46,358 bases of DNA, taken from contig CAJUPN010000010.1 in assembly GCA_910588195.1 (NCBI GenBank), positions 1 to 46,358 of the forward strand. The letters are read 5' to 3'. Position numbers and translations under genes: made by a program. This DNA is from an uncultured Bacilli bacterium (GTDB taxonomy: Bacteria > Bacillota_I > Bacilli_A > RF39 > UBA660). Within the stretch, counting starts at the first letter, position 1. Every line of letters starts with the position of its first letter. Shown here piece after piece: positions 8,694-17,677 of this stretch. The notes under the pieces were generated by a model. It was not told the DNA's origin. It did not search any database and worked only from the letters and a program-made list of their open reading frames with translations.

Positions 8694-9038
8694 ATGAGCG
8701 TAAAAATTGATAGAATATCCAGTGAAGTGGGAAGAATAGTTTCTGAAATAATGTTATTAGAAGCACGAGATGAAACTCTTAAACATGTTACTGTTACAGG
8801 ATGTGTTGTAACAAATGACTTAAGTTTTGCTAATATTTATTATACCTATATGGGAGATGAATCTTTAGAAGATGTAAAGAAGAATTTAGAAGTTGCAGCT
8901 CCTTATTTAAGAACTGTTCTTGCAAGTAAAATAGAGTTAAGACATACTCCAGAGCTTAGATTTCACTATGATAATTCTGTAGAGTATGGACAAAATATTG
9001 AAAGAATAATTAATGAATTACATGAAGAAGAAAAATAA
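8694..9038 (+). CDS. rbfA: 30S ribosome-binding factor A
   Basis: A 114-residue KH-like factor needed for late 16S rRNA processing. The N-terminal VKIDRISSEVGRIVSEIM and the central VTVTGCVVTNDLSFANIYYTY are characteristic. C-terminal RHTPELRFHYDNSVEYGQNI matches the conserved helix region of the family. It has AAGGAG before the ATG and is last in the translation operon, which ends at a hairpin overlapping its stop codon. Confidence 0.96.
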   Translation: MSVKIDRISSEVGRIVSEIMLLEARDETLKHVTVTGCVVTNDLSFANIYYTYMGDESLEDVKKNLEVAAPYLRTVLASKIELRHTPELRFHYDNSVEYGQNIERIINELHEEEK

Positions 9039-9052
9039 TTTCTTCTTTTTTT
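9024..9052 (+). terminator. Intrinsic terminator of the rimP-rbfA operon
   Basis: The stem built on GAAGAAA/TTTCTTC (9027-9033 with 9039-9045, extendable by three pairs) is followed by TTTTTTT. The rbfA stop codon at 9036-9038 lies in the loop. Confidence 0.85.
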
Positions 9053-9096
9053 GTGCAACAATTAAATATAAAAATATATTTATTCACTTTAATTTT

Positions 9097-9105
9097 TGAT
9101 ATAAT
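9097..9105 (+). promoter_or_regulatory. Extended -10 promoter of the phosphoesterase-truB pair
   Basis: TGATATAAT is followed six bases later by the Shine-Dalgarno AGGGTGG (9112-9118); the predicted leader is about 12 nt. Confidence 0.55.
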
Positions 9106-9123
9106 TATTTTAGGGTGGTAATT

Positions 9124-10008
9124 ATGAAGAAAAACTTTAGAACTTTAGACGAAATAACCAAAGGGAATGTTTTAAACGATTATTTTATAAATGGAGTTAG
9201 TCTTAGAACTCTAAAAAGAAAATATAATTTATTTAGTAATGAAGTTCTTGCAATTCTAGGTCAAGAGAATTTAAAACTAGAAGATTATCCTGATGGAATA
9301 ATTGGAGGAAAAAGCTTTGTTGCATTAGCTGATACCCATATCGGTTCAATTTACGAAAAAAAATGGTATTATGACTATTTAGCTAACTTTTTAGCAAAAT
9401 ATGATATTAGAGACGTTGTAATTGCTGGGGATTTCCTTCAAGGAACGATACCACGACTTCAAGAAAAATATGAAGAACCTAAAGAACAAATAGAACATGC
9501 AATAAATCTAATACCTGTAAATAACCAAGTTACTTGGCATATACTGTTTGGAAATCACGATTTGCCACTTTTAGAGCAAAATAAAGAATGTTATAAGATA
9601 ATTAAAACACGTAAAGATTTTCACTTATTAGGTTATAGAAGAGCATATATGTTATTCGGAAAAAACTTGTTTTCTGTCTCCCATAAAACTCCAAAATATG
9701 GGGTTATACCACCATGTGTTAATACTGATTTTAGTCTTTATGGTCATGGGCATTTTGAAGCTACGAAAAATACCAAAATATATCTTCCACCTTTTTGTTT
9801 GGATACTAAAAGCACACCAGTAGGTTCCCCATATCCTGGATTTATTGTAGCTAGAAGGTTACCAAATGAAATTGCCTTTTTCTATTATATTTTTTTTGAA
9901 AAAACAAACAAAAATACAACGGTTCTTGAATTAGTAAAATTAAAAGAAAGTTTATTAGAACCTCAAGAAATGGGAAAAGTACTAAGTATATCAATTGCGA
10001 AGAAGTGA
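9124..10008 (+). CDS. Calcineurin-like metallophosphoesterase
   Basis: A 294-residue protein with a complete dinuclear-metal site: ADTHIG (D70, H72), GDFLQG (D103), GNHD (144-146), SVSH (H187) and YGHGH (H208, H210). The first 60 residues form a small helical region before the catalytic fold, including GVSLRTLKRKYN, which could be a helix-turn-helix-like tip. Substrate is unknown; the family covers phosphodiesters, nucleotides, phosphoproteins and DNA. The ATG at 9124 is chosen over the GTG at 9115 because the latter lies inside the Shine-Dalgarno. It ends with UGA and is followed by truB after 5 bp, so the two are co-transcribed. Confidence 0.88.
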   Translation: MKKNFRTLDEITKGNVLNDYFINGVSLRTLKRKYNLFSNEVLAILGQENLKLEDYPDGIIGGKSFVALADTHIGSIYEKKWYYDYLANFLAKYDIRDVVIAGDFLQGTIPRLQEKYEEPKEQIEHAINLIPVNNQVTWHILFGNHDLPLLEQNKECYKIIKTRKDFHLLGYRRAYMLFGKNLFSVSHKTPKYGVIPPCVNTDFSLYGHGHFEATKNTKIYLPPFCLDTKSTPVGSPYPGFIVARRLPNEIAFFYYIFFEKTNKNTTVLELVKLKESLLEPQEMGKVLSISIAKK

Positions 10009-10013
10009 TAAAA

Positions 10014-10856
10014 ATGAATGGAGTTATTTTAATTAATAAAGAAAAAAATAAAACATCTAGGGATATCGTTAATGAAATATCTCGTATTTTTAATACAAAA
10101 AAAGTTGGTCATACAGGAACACTTGATCCAATCGCAACAGGTGTTTTAGTTGTAACTATAGGTCGATATACCAAACTAAATGATATTATTATGAGTACAT
10201 ATAAAGAATACATAGCAGAATTTAAATTAGGTATATTAACTGATACTTTAGATTCAACTGGTAATATTTTAAAAGAAAAAGATACTAAAATAGATGAAAA
10301 GAGTATAGAAAAAGCCATAATGAATTTCAAAGGAGAATATTTGCAAACAGTACCAATATATTCTTCTGTTAAAGTAAATGGGAAAAAGTTATATGAATAT
10401 GCGAGAAATAATATTGATGTTGAGTTACCTAAAAGACTTGTTGATATAAAAAAAATAGAAGTTTTATCAATTAAAGATGATTATGTTAAAATAAGAACAC
10501 TGGTTTCTAAAGGAACTTATATAAGAAGTCTAATAAGAGATATTGGAGAACATTTAAATACTTATGCTACTATGACTTCTTTAATTAGAACAAAACAAGG
10601 AAAATTTAATATTGAAGACTGTTTTGAAATATCTGATGTAAAAAATAATAACTATAAATTATTAAAAATAGAAGAATTAATAGAAGTTTTTGTAGTTGAC
10701 ATGGATGACGAATTATATTTTAAAATAAAAAATGGTGTAAAAATTCAAAAGAATTATAATAGAGAATTTATCTTATTTAAATATCAAGGCAAAGAAATAA
10801 GTGTATATAAAAAAGAAGTGGATTTTTACCGAAATTTCTTAAGTATCGATGTATAA
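10014..10856 (+). CDS. truB: tRNA pseudouridine-55 synthase
   Basis: Converts U55 of the tRNA T-loop to pseudouridine. The catalytic motif GHTGTLDPIATGVL holds the nucleophilic Asp (D38), and KVNGKKLYEYAR, GTYIRSLIRDIG and LIRTKQGKF follow in family order. The 280 residues leave a short, divergent C-terminal region where other TruB proteins carry a PUA-like domain. I chose the ATG at 10014 over the in-frame GTG at 10005, which overlaps the previous stop; GAAGTGA serves as a moderate ribosome-binding site. The usual neighbour ribF is not seen. Confidence 0.95.
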   Translation: MNGVILINKEKNKTSRDIVNEISRIFNTKKVGHTGTLDPIATGVLVVTIGRYTKLNDIIMSTYKEYIAEFKLGILTDTLDSTGNILKEKDTKIDEKSIEKAIMNFKGEYLQTVPIYSSVKVNGKKLYEYARNNIDVELPKRLVDIKKIEVLSIKDDYVKIRTLVSKGTYIRSLIRDIGEHLNTYATMTSLIRTKQGKFNIEDCFEISDVKNNNYKLLKIEELIEVFVVDMDDELYFKIKNGVKIQKNYNREFILFKYQGKEISVYKKEVDFYRNFLSIDV

Positions 10857-10908
10857 AAAATATTATAAAGTCTTGAGTCATAAAAATACAAATTTTTATT
10901 AATAAGAT

Positions 10909-10935
10909 AAAGTGATGTAAAATCGCTTTTTTATT
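10909..10935 (+). terminator. Intrinsic terminator after truB
   Basis: An 8-bp stem AAAGTGAT/ATCGCTTT with one G-U pair and a GTAAA loop, then TTTTATTT. Confidence 0.75.
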
Positions 10936-10966
10936 TGCAAAGTATCCTCAAAATTAGTACTTTTTA

Positions 10967-10996
10967 TTGAAACTAAATAGGGAAAATTGGTATAAT
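10967..10996 (+). promoter_or_regulatory. Promoter of ppdK
   Basis: TTGAAA (10967-10972), an 18-bp spacer and TATAAT (10991-10996) preceded by TGG. The Shine-Dalgarno AGAAAGGATG begins about 13 nt after the -10. Confidence 0.75.
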
Positions 10997-11022
10997 AATT
11001 AAGTATTAGAAAGGATGATTAC

Positions 11023-13641
11023 ATGAAGTATGTATATTTATTTACAGAGGGAAATGCTGACATGCGTAACCTTCTTGGTGGTAAAGGTGCAAATCTTGCT
11101 GAAATGACAAATATTGGTCTTCCAGTACCTCAAGGTTTTACTATTACTACTGAAGCATGTACTCAATATTATGAGGATGGAAAAGAAATTAATTCAGAAA
11201 TTCAATCTCAAATAAATGAGCACATAGAAAAAATGGAGAATATCACAGGAAAGAAGTTCGGCGATAAAGAAAATCCTTTATTAGTTTCAGTTCGTTCAGG
11301 TGCGAGAGCAAGTATGCCTGGTATGATGGACACAATCCTTAATTTAGGTTTAAATGAAGAGGTTGTTGAAGTATTAGCTGAAAAATCAAATAATCCAAGA
11401 TGGGCTTGGGATTGTTATCGTAGATTCATTCAAATGTATTCCGATGTAGTTATGGAAGTTGGAAAGAAATACTTTGAAGAATTAATTGATACAATGAAAA
11501 AAGAAAAAGGAGTTACTCAAGATGTTGAGTTAACTGCTGAAGATTTAAAAGAATTAGCTTACAAATTTAAAGCTGAGTATAAAGAAAAGATTGGTACAGA
11601 TTTCCCAAGTGATCCAAAAGAACAATTAATGGGAGCTATTAAAGCTGTGTTCCGTTCATGGGATAATCCAAGAGCGAATGTTTACAGAAGAGATAATGAT
11701 ATTCCATATTCTTGGGGAACTGCTGTAAATGTTCAATCTATGGCATTCGGTAATATGGGAGATGATTGTGGAACAGGAGTAGCTTTTACTCGTGACCCAG
11801 CTACTGGAGAAAAAGGTTTATTTGGTGAATTCTTAACAAATGCACAAGGAGAAGATGTTGTTGCAGGAGTTCGTACACCAATGAAAATTGCTGAAATGGA
11901 AAATAAATTCCCAGAAGCTTTTGCACAATTTAAGAGTGTTTGTGAAACTTTAGAAAATCATTATCGTGATATGCAAGATATGGAGTTTACTGTTGAACAC
12001 GGAAAATTATATATGCTACAAACAAGAAATGGTAAGCGTACAGCTCAAGCAGCTTTAAAAATTGCTTGTGATTTAGTTGATGAAGGAATGCGTACTGAAG
12101 AAGAAGCAGTACTTATGATAGATCCAAGAAATTTAGATACACTTTTACATCCTCAATTTGATTCAAATGAATTAAAAAGCGCTACACCAATTGGTGCAGG
12201 TTTAGGAGCATCCCCTGGAGCTGCATGTGGTAAAGTAGTATTTACTGCAGAAGATGCTGTTAAATGGGCAGACAAAGGTGAAAAAGTTATTTTAGTAAGA
12301 CTTGAAACTAGTCCAGAAGATATAACAGGAATGAAAGCTGCACAAGGTATTCTTACTGTCCGTGGTGGTATGACTAGTCATGCTGCAGTAGTTGCTAGAG
12401 GAATGGGTGAATGTTGTGTTTCAGGATGTGGAGACATTATCATGGACGAAGCTAACAAAAAATTTACTTTAGCAGGAAAAACATATCATGAAGGAGATAT
12501 AATCTCAATTGATGGAACAACAGGAAATATTTATGATGGTGTAATTCCAACTGTTGATGCAACAATTGCTGGAGAATTTGGTCGTGTAATGGAATGGGCT
12601 GATAAATTCCGTAAATTAGGAGTTAGAACTAATGCTGATACTCCAACAGATACAGTAAAAGCTATTGAATTAGGTGCTGAAGGAATTGGTTTATGTCGTA
12701 CAGAACACATGTTCTTTGATGATGAAAGAATATTCAATTTAAGAAAAATGATTCTTTCTGAAACAGTTGAAGATCGTGTTAAATATTTAGATTTATTAAT
12801 CCCATATCAAAAAGGTGACTTTAAAGCTATGTATAAAGAGTTAAAAGGTCTACCAATGACAGTTCGTTACTTAGATCCTCCTTTACATGAATTCATCCCA
12901 AAAACAGATTCAGAAATGAAAGAACTTGCAGAGGCAATGAATATAACTGTTGAACACATTAGAGTTAAGTGTGATGAATTACATGAATTTAACCCTATGA
13001 TGGGGCACCGTGGATGTAGACTTGCTGTAACTTATCCAGAAATTGCTCGTATGCAAACTCGTGCATTAATGGAAGCAGCTATTGAGGTAGCAGAAGAAGA
13101 TGGTTATAACATTATCCCAGAAATAATGATTCCATTAGTTGGTGAAGTAAAAGAATTAAAATATGTAAAAGATGTAGTTATTGAAACAGCAGAAAAAGTT
13201 AAAGCTGAAAAAGGATCAGATATGGAATACCATATTGGTACAATGATTGAAATTCCTAGAGCAGCATTAACTGCTGATGAAATAGCTAAGGAAGCTGAGT
13301 TCTTCTCATTTGGAACAAATGACTTAACACAAATGACTTTTGGCTTCTCAAGAGATGATGCAGGTAAGTTCCTAAATTCTTACTATGACACTAAGATTTA
13401 TGAAAATGATCCATTTGCAAAAATTGATCAAGTTGGTGTAGGTTCTTTAGTTAAAATGGCTGTTGAACTTGGTAAGAAAACAAGACCAAATATAAAATTA
13501 GGAATATGTGGAGAACATGGTGGAGATCCATCAAGTGTTGAATTCTGTCACTCTGTTGGACTAAACTATGTTTCATGTTCACCATTTAGAGTTCCTATAG
13601 CTCGTCTTGCTGCTGCACAAGCTGCTATTAAAACAAAATAA
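11023..13641 (+). CDS. ppdK: Pyruvate, phosphate dikinase
   Basis: Interconverts pyruvate, ATP and phosphate with phosphoenolpyruvate, AMP and pyrophosphate; in anaerobic Bacillota it often replaces or complements pyruvate kinase. The 872 residues include the ATP-grasp domain (GGKGANLAEM near the start), the swivelling phosphohistidine domain with GGMTSHAAVVARGMG (H453), and the C-terminal TIM barrel with FGTNDLTQMTFGFSRDD and the catalytic Cys in GICGEHGGDP (C829). Length and residue positions match the Clostridium symbiosum enzyme closely. Its codons are somewhat richer in G/C than those of the orphan genes nearby, consistent with high expression. It is transcribed alone between two terminators. 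Confidence 0.98.
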   Translation: MKYVYLFTEGNADMRNLLGGKGANLAEMTNIGLPVPQGFTITTEACTQYYEDGKEINSEIQSQINEHIEKMENITGKKFGDKENPLLVSVRSGARASMPGMMDTILNLGLNEEVVEVLAEKSNNPRWAWDCYRRFIQMYSDVVMEVGKKYFEELIDTMKKEKGVTQDVELTAEDLKELAYKFKAEYKEKIGTDFPSDPKEQLMGAIKAVFRSWDNPRANVYRRDNDIPYSWGTAVNVQSMAFGNMGDDCGTGVAFTRDPATGEKGLFGEFLTNAQGEDVVAGVRTPMKIAEMENKFPEAFAQFKSVCETLENHYRDMQDMEFTVEHGKLYMLQTRNGKRTAQAALKIACDLVDEGMRTEEEAVLMIDPRNLDTLLHPQFDSNELKSATPIGAGLGASPGAACGKVVFTAEDAVKWADKGEKVILVRLETSPEDITGMKAAQGILTVRGGMTSHAAVVARGMGECCVSGCGDIIMDEANKKFTLAGKTYHEGDIISIDGTTGNIYDGVIPTVDATIAGEFGRVMEWADKFRKLGVRTNADTPTDTVKAIELGAEGIGLCRTEHMFFDDERIFNLRKMILSETVEDRVKYLDLLIPYQKGDFKAMYKELKGLPMTVRYLDPPLHEFIPKTDSEMKELAEAMNITVEHIRVKCDELHEFNPMMGHRGCRLAVTYPEIARMQTRALMEAAIEVAEEDGYNIIPEIMIPLVGEVKELKYVKDVVIETAEKVKAEKGSDMEYHIGTMIEIPRAALTADEIAKEAEFFSFGTNDLTQMTFGFSRDDAGKFLNSYYDTKIYENDPFAKIDQVGVGSLVKMAVELGKKTRPNIKLGICGEHGGDPSSVEFCHSVGLNYVSCSPFRVPIARLAAAQAAIKTK

Positions 13642-13659
13642 TTAAACTGAAATTTAATT

Positions 13660-13701
13660 AAGACTAAGATATCTAATTTGTAAATCTTAGTCTTCTTTAT
13701 T
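13660..13701 (+). terminator. Intrinsic terminator after ppdK
   Basis: A perfect 11-bp stem AAGACTAAGAT/ATCTTAGTCTT (13660-13670 with 13684-13694) followed by CTTTATTT. Confidence 0.8.
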
Positions 13702-13740
13702 TGAAAATTAACTTTGGAAATAGAATTTTTTAAGTGCGTA

Positions 13741-13749
13741 TGTTATAAT
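13741..13749 (+). promoter_or_regulatory. Extended -10 promoter of the lipoprotein gene
   Basis: TGTTATAAT with the Shine-Dalgarno TAGGAGGA at 13757-13764; the predicted leader is about 13 nt. Confidence 0.6.
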
Positions 13750-13768
13750 TAAACTATAGGAGGATTAT

Positions 13769-14278
13769 ATGAAAAAGTTTAAATTATTTATGGCCATTGC
13801 CGTTGTATTTACAGCAACATTTATGACTGGATGTGAAAAGCCAAAAGATGATGTTAAAGAAAATACAGAACAAAAACAAGAAGAAAATACTGTTGCTCAA
13901 ACTTTAGGCAGACAATTTGAGAGTGAAATAGAAAATGAAAGGGATATTGAAAAAGTTACTAAAAAAATAGCTGAAAATGAAATCCTTGAAATAAGTGTTG
14001 ATGCATCTCAAGTTAAGAGTGGAGACTACCTTAGTGGTTTTCAAAAAGAGATTAAAGATTTCAAAAATGCCTATGTAATTAGACCAATGATTGGAACAAT
14101 TCCATTTATTGCTTATATTTTTGAAGTTGAAAATTCTAGCGAGTTTGCTGAAGAGTTAAAGTCTAGTGCTGATTTAAGATGGAACATCTGTACAGAAGCA
14201 GACGAAATGCATGTTGTTGTGCGTGGAGATTATGTCTTCTTTGTTATGTCACCAAAGAATTTTGAACAAGAAGAATAA
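13769..14278 (+). CDS. Lipoprotein, possibly DUF4358-like
   Basis: A 169-residue exported lipoprotein: signal peptide MKKFKLFMAIAVVFTATF and lipobox MTGC (Cys22), then a charged Glu/Lys/Gln linker. The folded part (about 45-165) ends in VVRGDYVFFVMSP, reminiscent of the C-terminus of DUF4358 lipoproteins of Bacillota, but I hold that assignment loosely. Function is unknown. Four nucleotides and a start codon separate it from the membrane acyltransferase gene, so the two are likely one operon and may act together at the membrane. It has a strong TAGGAGGA ribosome-binding site. Confidence 0.75.
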   Translation: MKKFKLFMAIAVVFTATFMTGCEKPKDDVKENTEQKQEENTVAQTLGRQFESEIENERDIEKVTKKIAENEILEISVDASQVKSGDYLSGFQKEIKDFKNAYVIRPMIGTIPFIAYIFEVENSSEFAEELKSSADLRWNICTEADEMHVVVRGDYVFFVMSPKNFEQEE

Positions 14279-14283
14279 ACTTT

Positions 14284-15228
14284 ATGAAAAATAAAAAAAG
14301 CATAATGGCTGTATCAGCCATGCTTATTCTGATTTATCACTTATGGATTAATATTACTACTTCATCTATTGAAGTATATTTAAGACAACTATGTGTTACT
14401 GGAGTAGATTTATTTTTCTTTGTTTCAGCATATTCAATTGCAAGTAGAAAAGATATTAACTATAAAAGTTTTATAAGTAATAGGTTTAAAAATATCTATT
14501 TTAAGTTTTTTATTTTTTCAATTATTGGAGCTTTTTATCTTAAGTGGAATTTAGAAAAATTTTTCAAAACTATTATTGGTATTCAATTGATTGAAAGAGG
14601 CGGGGGATCATTTTTATGGTTTTTGCCTGGGGTAATGTTAGTTTATTTTATCTTACCTCTTTATAAAAAAATAGATGAAAAATATCCTAAAATAGTGCCA
14701 ATTTTGGCAATAATAATCTATTTATTAAGTTCCATTAGTCTTAGTTTATTTACAAACATTAAAGCACTATTTATTTTGCTAAATAGAATACCTATTATTT
14801 TACTTGGTTATTATTTTGCAAAATATAAAATAATTGAAAAGTTATCTAAAAATAAAAGTATTTATTTTTTAGTTTTAATAATTACGTTAATTAGTGGAAT
14901 TTTAATTTCCTATTATGGTTATATAAATCACTTTAGAGTAGAATGGCTAAGAGATATTATATATATAGTATTAATTCCTCTAAATATTGGATTAATACTA
15001 TTACTAAATAAAATAAATGAAAATAAAGTTATTAAATTACTTAGTTCAATAACTCTTGAACTATATGCTCTTCAAATGATTTTTGGTTTTAAAATTGCCA
15101 ATTATATTTATAAAGTGATTAATTTAAAATTATTAAGCAATGTTATAACTATATGTGTGCTGATTTTATTTTCATTAATAGTTAATTACATTTTAAAAAA
15201 AGTACCAAAACTAGTTAAAAAAAACTAG
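14284..15228 (+). CDS. Membrane acyltransferase (Acyltransferase_3 family)
   Basis: A 314-residue polytopic protein with about ten membrane helices. The first helix contains IYHLWI (H19), matching the essential His of the family, and GVDLFFFVSAYSIAS corresponds to the conserved GVDLFFVLSGF segment. Members such as OatA and WecH move acyl (often acetyl) groups across the membrane onto peptidoglycan, teichoic acid or other glycans. No extracellular SGNH domain is fused, so a separate partner or direct transfer is expected; the lipoprotein upstream is a candidate partner (inference). The ribosome-binding site is weak, suggesting coupling to the upstream gene. Confidence 0.85.
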   Translation: MKNKKSIMAVSAMLILIYHLWINITTSSIEVYLRQLCVTGVDLFFFVSAYSIASRKDINYKSFISNRFKNIYFKFFIFSIIGAFYLKWNLEKFFKTIIGIQLIERGGGSFLWFLPGVMLVYFILPLYKKIDEKYPKIVPILAIIIYLLSSISLSLFTNIKALFILLNRIPIILLGYYFAKYKIIEKLSKNKSIYFLVLIITLISGILISYYGYINHFRVEWLRDIIYIVLIPLNIGLILLLNKINENKVIKLLSSITLELYALQMIFGFKIANYIYKVINLKLLSNVITICVLILFSLIVNYILKKVPKLVKKN

Positions 15229-15235
15229 TTTTTTT
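15207..15235 (+). terminator. Intrinsic terminator overlapping the acyltransferase stop
   Basis: A 10-bp stem AAAACTAGTT/AACTAGTTTT with an A6 loop and a U-tract; the stop codon at 15226-15228 is within the right arm. Confidence 0.8.
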
Positions 15236-15325
15236 ACTTAACAAATTTAATTTTTATCGTTCAATTTGCCTTTTTAACAGTTATTTAGTAAAATAACATA
15301 AAAATTATTAGTTAAAGGACTTATT

Positions 15326-16732
15326 ATGGAAAAATTAGAAATAGAAATAGTTAAATTTTTAAATAAATATGATTCAAACTTCAAAACGGGTATTTATAAC
15401 TATAATGATGTAAAAAAAGCTCAAGTACTTTTATGTGAATTAAAAAAGAGCCCTAATCAAAAGAATGCCATTTATCGTGCATTTAAAGACAAGTTAGAAG
15501 TAATTATATCTATGAAGGATAACATTGAAAATGATTTTTTCTATTTTGATCAAAAAATTAGTATAGCTGATTATATAATCAGTATGATTAAAGAAAAAAG
15601 ATTAGTCGATCCTAAACTTATTATTCGATTTGCTTACTTAGAATTATGCAAGTATCTGTATTATGATATATCTTATACTAAAATAACTGATGTTAGTATC
15701 AAAGAAATAATTGTTAATACACCAGTTAATCCCAAAACCACAAAAATATTTTCATATATTGTTTGCAGTCAATGGTTACAATTACTTGAATATATTCTTG
15801 CTCCGTTTGGAATAAAAGTAAAAAAGATGACTCGAGAGGGAGAATATCATACTTGGGGAGAAATCGATTTAAATAATGGAGAAATTGTCATATTAGATGG
15901 AACAGATTATATAAATAGTTCAATAGATTTAAGTAACGCTAAATCAACAAGTCCAACAAAAGGTTTTATAGTTCTTCCAAACTCATACTCTGGTTTAAAA
16001 TTTCAAGATTTATACAATAAAGAAAATTATAAAAATATATTAGCTGAAATTTCAAAATATTATGATATAAATCGAGAATTAGATACCAGCTTAGGGATTA
16101 TAAAAAAAGGAGTTTATCCAATAGAAGAATTGTTAGATAATAATCCATTATTTAATCACACTAATAGTTGTATTCATAATACTGAGTATCTTAAAAGTTA
16201 TCTTAAAAATGTAAAAAATTTTATATTGGAAAGACCAATACCTAAAAATATAGATGGTTATGAAATTTATGCATATTATCATATGTTCATTAAAAGACTT
16301 CCTAAAAATGTTCGAGGAAATATTTCTATGAAAACATTGTATGTTGATACTTATGAATATACTCAAACAAGATTAAGGAGAAAGTATTTAAAGACAGATC
16401 ATGAATACTTAGAATACTTACAAGAACTAGTTTATAGTAGATATTATCACTATCTAAATAATAATATTGATAATAACTTTTTCTCTTCACTAAAAGACGG
16501 ATTAATTTCGGGTGAAGAATTAACTTCTGAAATATTGAAACAAGAATTAAAAATAGCTGAAATAAATAGACGACTAAACCCATATTATGCGATAAATGAA
16601 TTAGTTATTTACAGTCCTGAAGGAAATGAAGATGAAGAATTTTATCAATTATATGAACCAGCTGTCGGTAGAAAGACATTTGAAACTTTTGAATCCGAAT
16701 TAGAGTATAAGAAATTAAATAGGATCATTTAA
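15326..16732 (+). CDS. Transglutaminase-like putative cysteine hydrolase with long C-terminal extension
   Basis: A 468-residue protein without signal peptide or membrane helix, so probably cytoplasmic. Residues about 100-200 look like a transglutaminase-like core: a Cys-containing helix start (IVCSQWLQLLEYIL, C147), GEYHTWGEIDLNNGEI (H175), then VILDGTDY (D191 or D194), the expected Cys-His-Asp order and spacing. About 100 residues precede it and 270 follow, largely helical with no domain I recognise. The kinase-like gene starts 4 bp after the stop, so the two form one unit. Most members of this fold are proteases or amidases. The family level is an inference from motif spacing; the pairing is seen directly. 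It could instead be a degenerate, non-catalytic relative. Confidence 0.55.
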   Translation: MEKLEIEIVKFLNKYDSNFKTGIYNYNDVKKAQVLLCELKKSPNQKNAIYRAFKDKLEVIISMKDNIENDFFYFDQKISIADYIISMIKEKRLVDPKLIIRFAYLELCKYLYYDISYTKITDVSIKEIIVNTPVNPKTTKIFSYIVCSQWLQLLEYILAPFGIKVKKMTREGEYHTWGEIDLNNGEIVILDGTDYINSSIDLSNAKSTSPTKGFIVLPNSYSGLKFQDLYNKENYKNILAEISKYYDINRELDTSLGIIKKGVYPIEELLDNNPLFNHTNSCIHNTEYLKSYLKNVKNFILERPIPKNIDGYEIYAYYHMFIKRLPKNVRGNISMKTLYVDTYEYTQTRLRRKYLKTDHEYLEYLQELVYSRYYHYLNNNIDNNFFSSLKDGLISGEELTSEILKQELKIAEINRRLNPYYAINELVIYSPEGNEDEEFYQLYEPAVGRKTFETFESELEYKKLNRII

Positions 16733-16735
16733 CAT

Positions 16736-17476
16736 ATGGAAAAATTAATATATACTAAAAAATTAGAAGAGCAATTAAAAACTCAAACATGGACAGTTGA
16801 AAATGGTGTTTTTGTTAAAAGGAATAAATATACATCGAATATTGAAACCATTAACATAATTGATAAAAACTTAGATAAATTAAAGAAAGAGTATTATGCA
16901 ATTGTTTGTTATTTCTATGAATCAACAATAGATGGCAAAATAAAAGCCTATGGTAGTCCATATTATGGTGACTATCAAGACTTTCAAAACCTATACAAAA
17001 ATCCTTACATTGATAAAAGACAAATTTTAAATGAAGTTGTAGAAGCTATTTTTGGTCTTGAAAAGATTGGCATACACTATATAGACATTCATGCTAGAAA
17101 CATTATTGTTAAAGATAATCATATGCGTTTAGTCGATTTAGATGAAGCCTTACCACTAATATATAAAGAGAAAAAAGCAAATTTGCTTTTAAGTTTAATT
17201 ATCGAAAGTATGCTTTTATATGATGTTAGAGAAGAAACTTGGGATTATTTAGAACCTATTAAAATGCTTTACAGCTTAGATAGTTTAAATTTGCTTTCAA
17301 AACAATTTATTAATGCTATAAACAAGGGCATAGATGATTCATTATTTTTGACAAAAGTTGATGAATTTATAACTGAATTGCTAGATGAGGAAAGAAATAA
17401 TATAATAAGAAAAGAACTAAGATTAAAATATCCTAGGCATTATACTAAAAAGAAGAAGGGAATCGAACTAATTTGA
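16736..17476 (+). CDS. Kinase-fold protein (protein kinase/APH-like)
   Basis: A 246-residue protein with the core of a kinase-like C-lobe: HYIDIHARNIIV gives D117 and N122 in the D-x4-N spacing of the catalytic loop, and RLVDLDEA supplies the metal-binding Asp (D134 or D136) in place of DFG. The D-x-H-x-x-N form resembles aminoglycoside/choline-kinase-like and some small bacterial kinases more than classical Ser/Thr kinases. The N-lobe (about 1-95) is short and no clear Gly-rich loop is visible, so the ATP-binding Lys is uncertain. It begins 4 bp after the transglutaminase-like gene; a shared pathway, for example kinase control of the hydrolase or modification of the same target, is inference. 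It ends with UGA. Confidence 0.6.
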   Translation: MEKLIYTKKLEEQLKTQTWTVENGVFVKRNKYTSNIETINIIDKNLDKLKKEYYAIVCYFYESTIDGKIKAYGSPYYGDYQDFQNLYKNPYIDKRQILNEVVEAIFGLEKIGIHYIDIHARNIIVKDNHMRLVDLDEALPLIYKEKKANLLLSLIIESMLLYDVREETWDYLEPIKMLYSLDSLNLLSKQFINAINKGIDDSLFLTKVDEFITELLDEERNNIIRKELRLKYPRHYTKKKKGIELI

Positions 17477-17651
17477 ATCAAAGAACTAGTTCAAAATACT
17501 TTCTTTTTTTATATTATAGAATTTTTGACATTATTTGACTAAAACAACCCTTGCCAAATAGAAATAAAATCGAGTAGTATAGTAATCAATGAATTTAAAA
17601 CATCAATACAAACAAATGTACATTTTTGATATTTTATATTTATAATAAATG

Positions 17652-17660
17652 TGATAAAAT
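17652..17660 (+). promoter_or_regulatory. Extended -10 promoter of recD2
   Basis: TGATAAAAT is followed by the Shine-Dalgarno AAGGTGA at about 17666-17672; the predicted leader is about 11 nt. A perfect palindrome AAATGTACATTT lies upstream at 17614-17625. Confidence 0.5.
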
Positions 17661-17677
17661 AAATTAAGGTGAATAAA

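Noticed and set aside
17470..17515. Terminator after the kinase-fold gene
   Set aside because: TTTGAA/TTCAAA and AACTA/TAGTT pairings compete, and the T-run is not adjacent to either stem; too weak to call.
17614..17625. Operator at the palindrome AAATGTACATTT
   Set aside because: Short, AT-rich and about 27 bp upstream of the -10 without a -35 relation; noted only.
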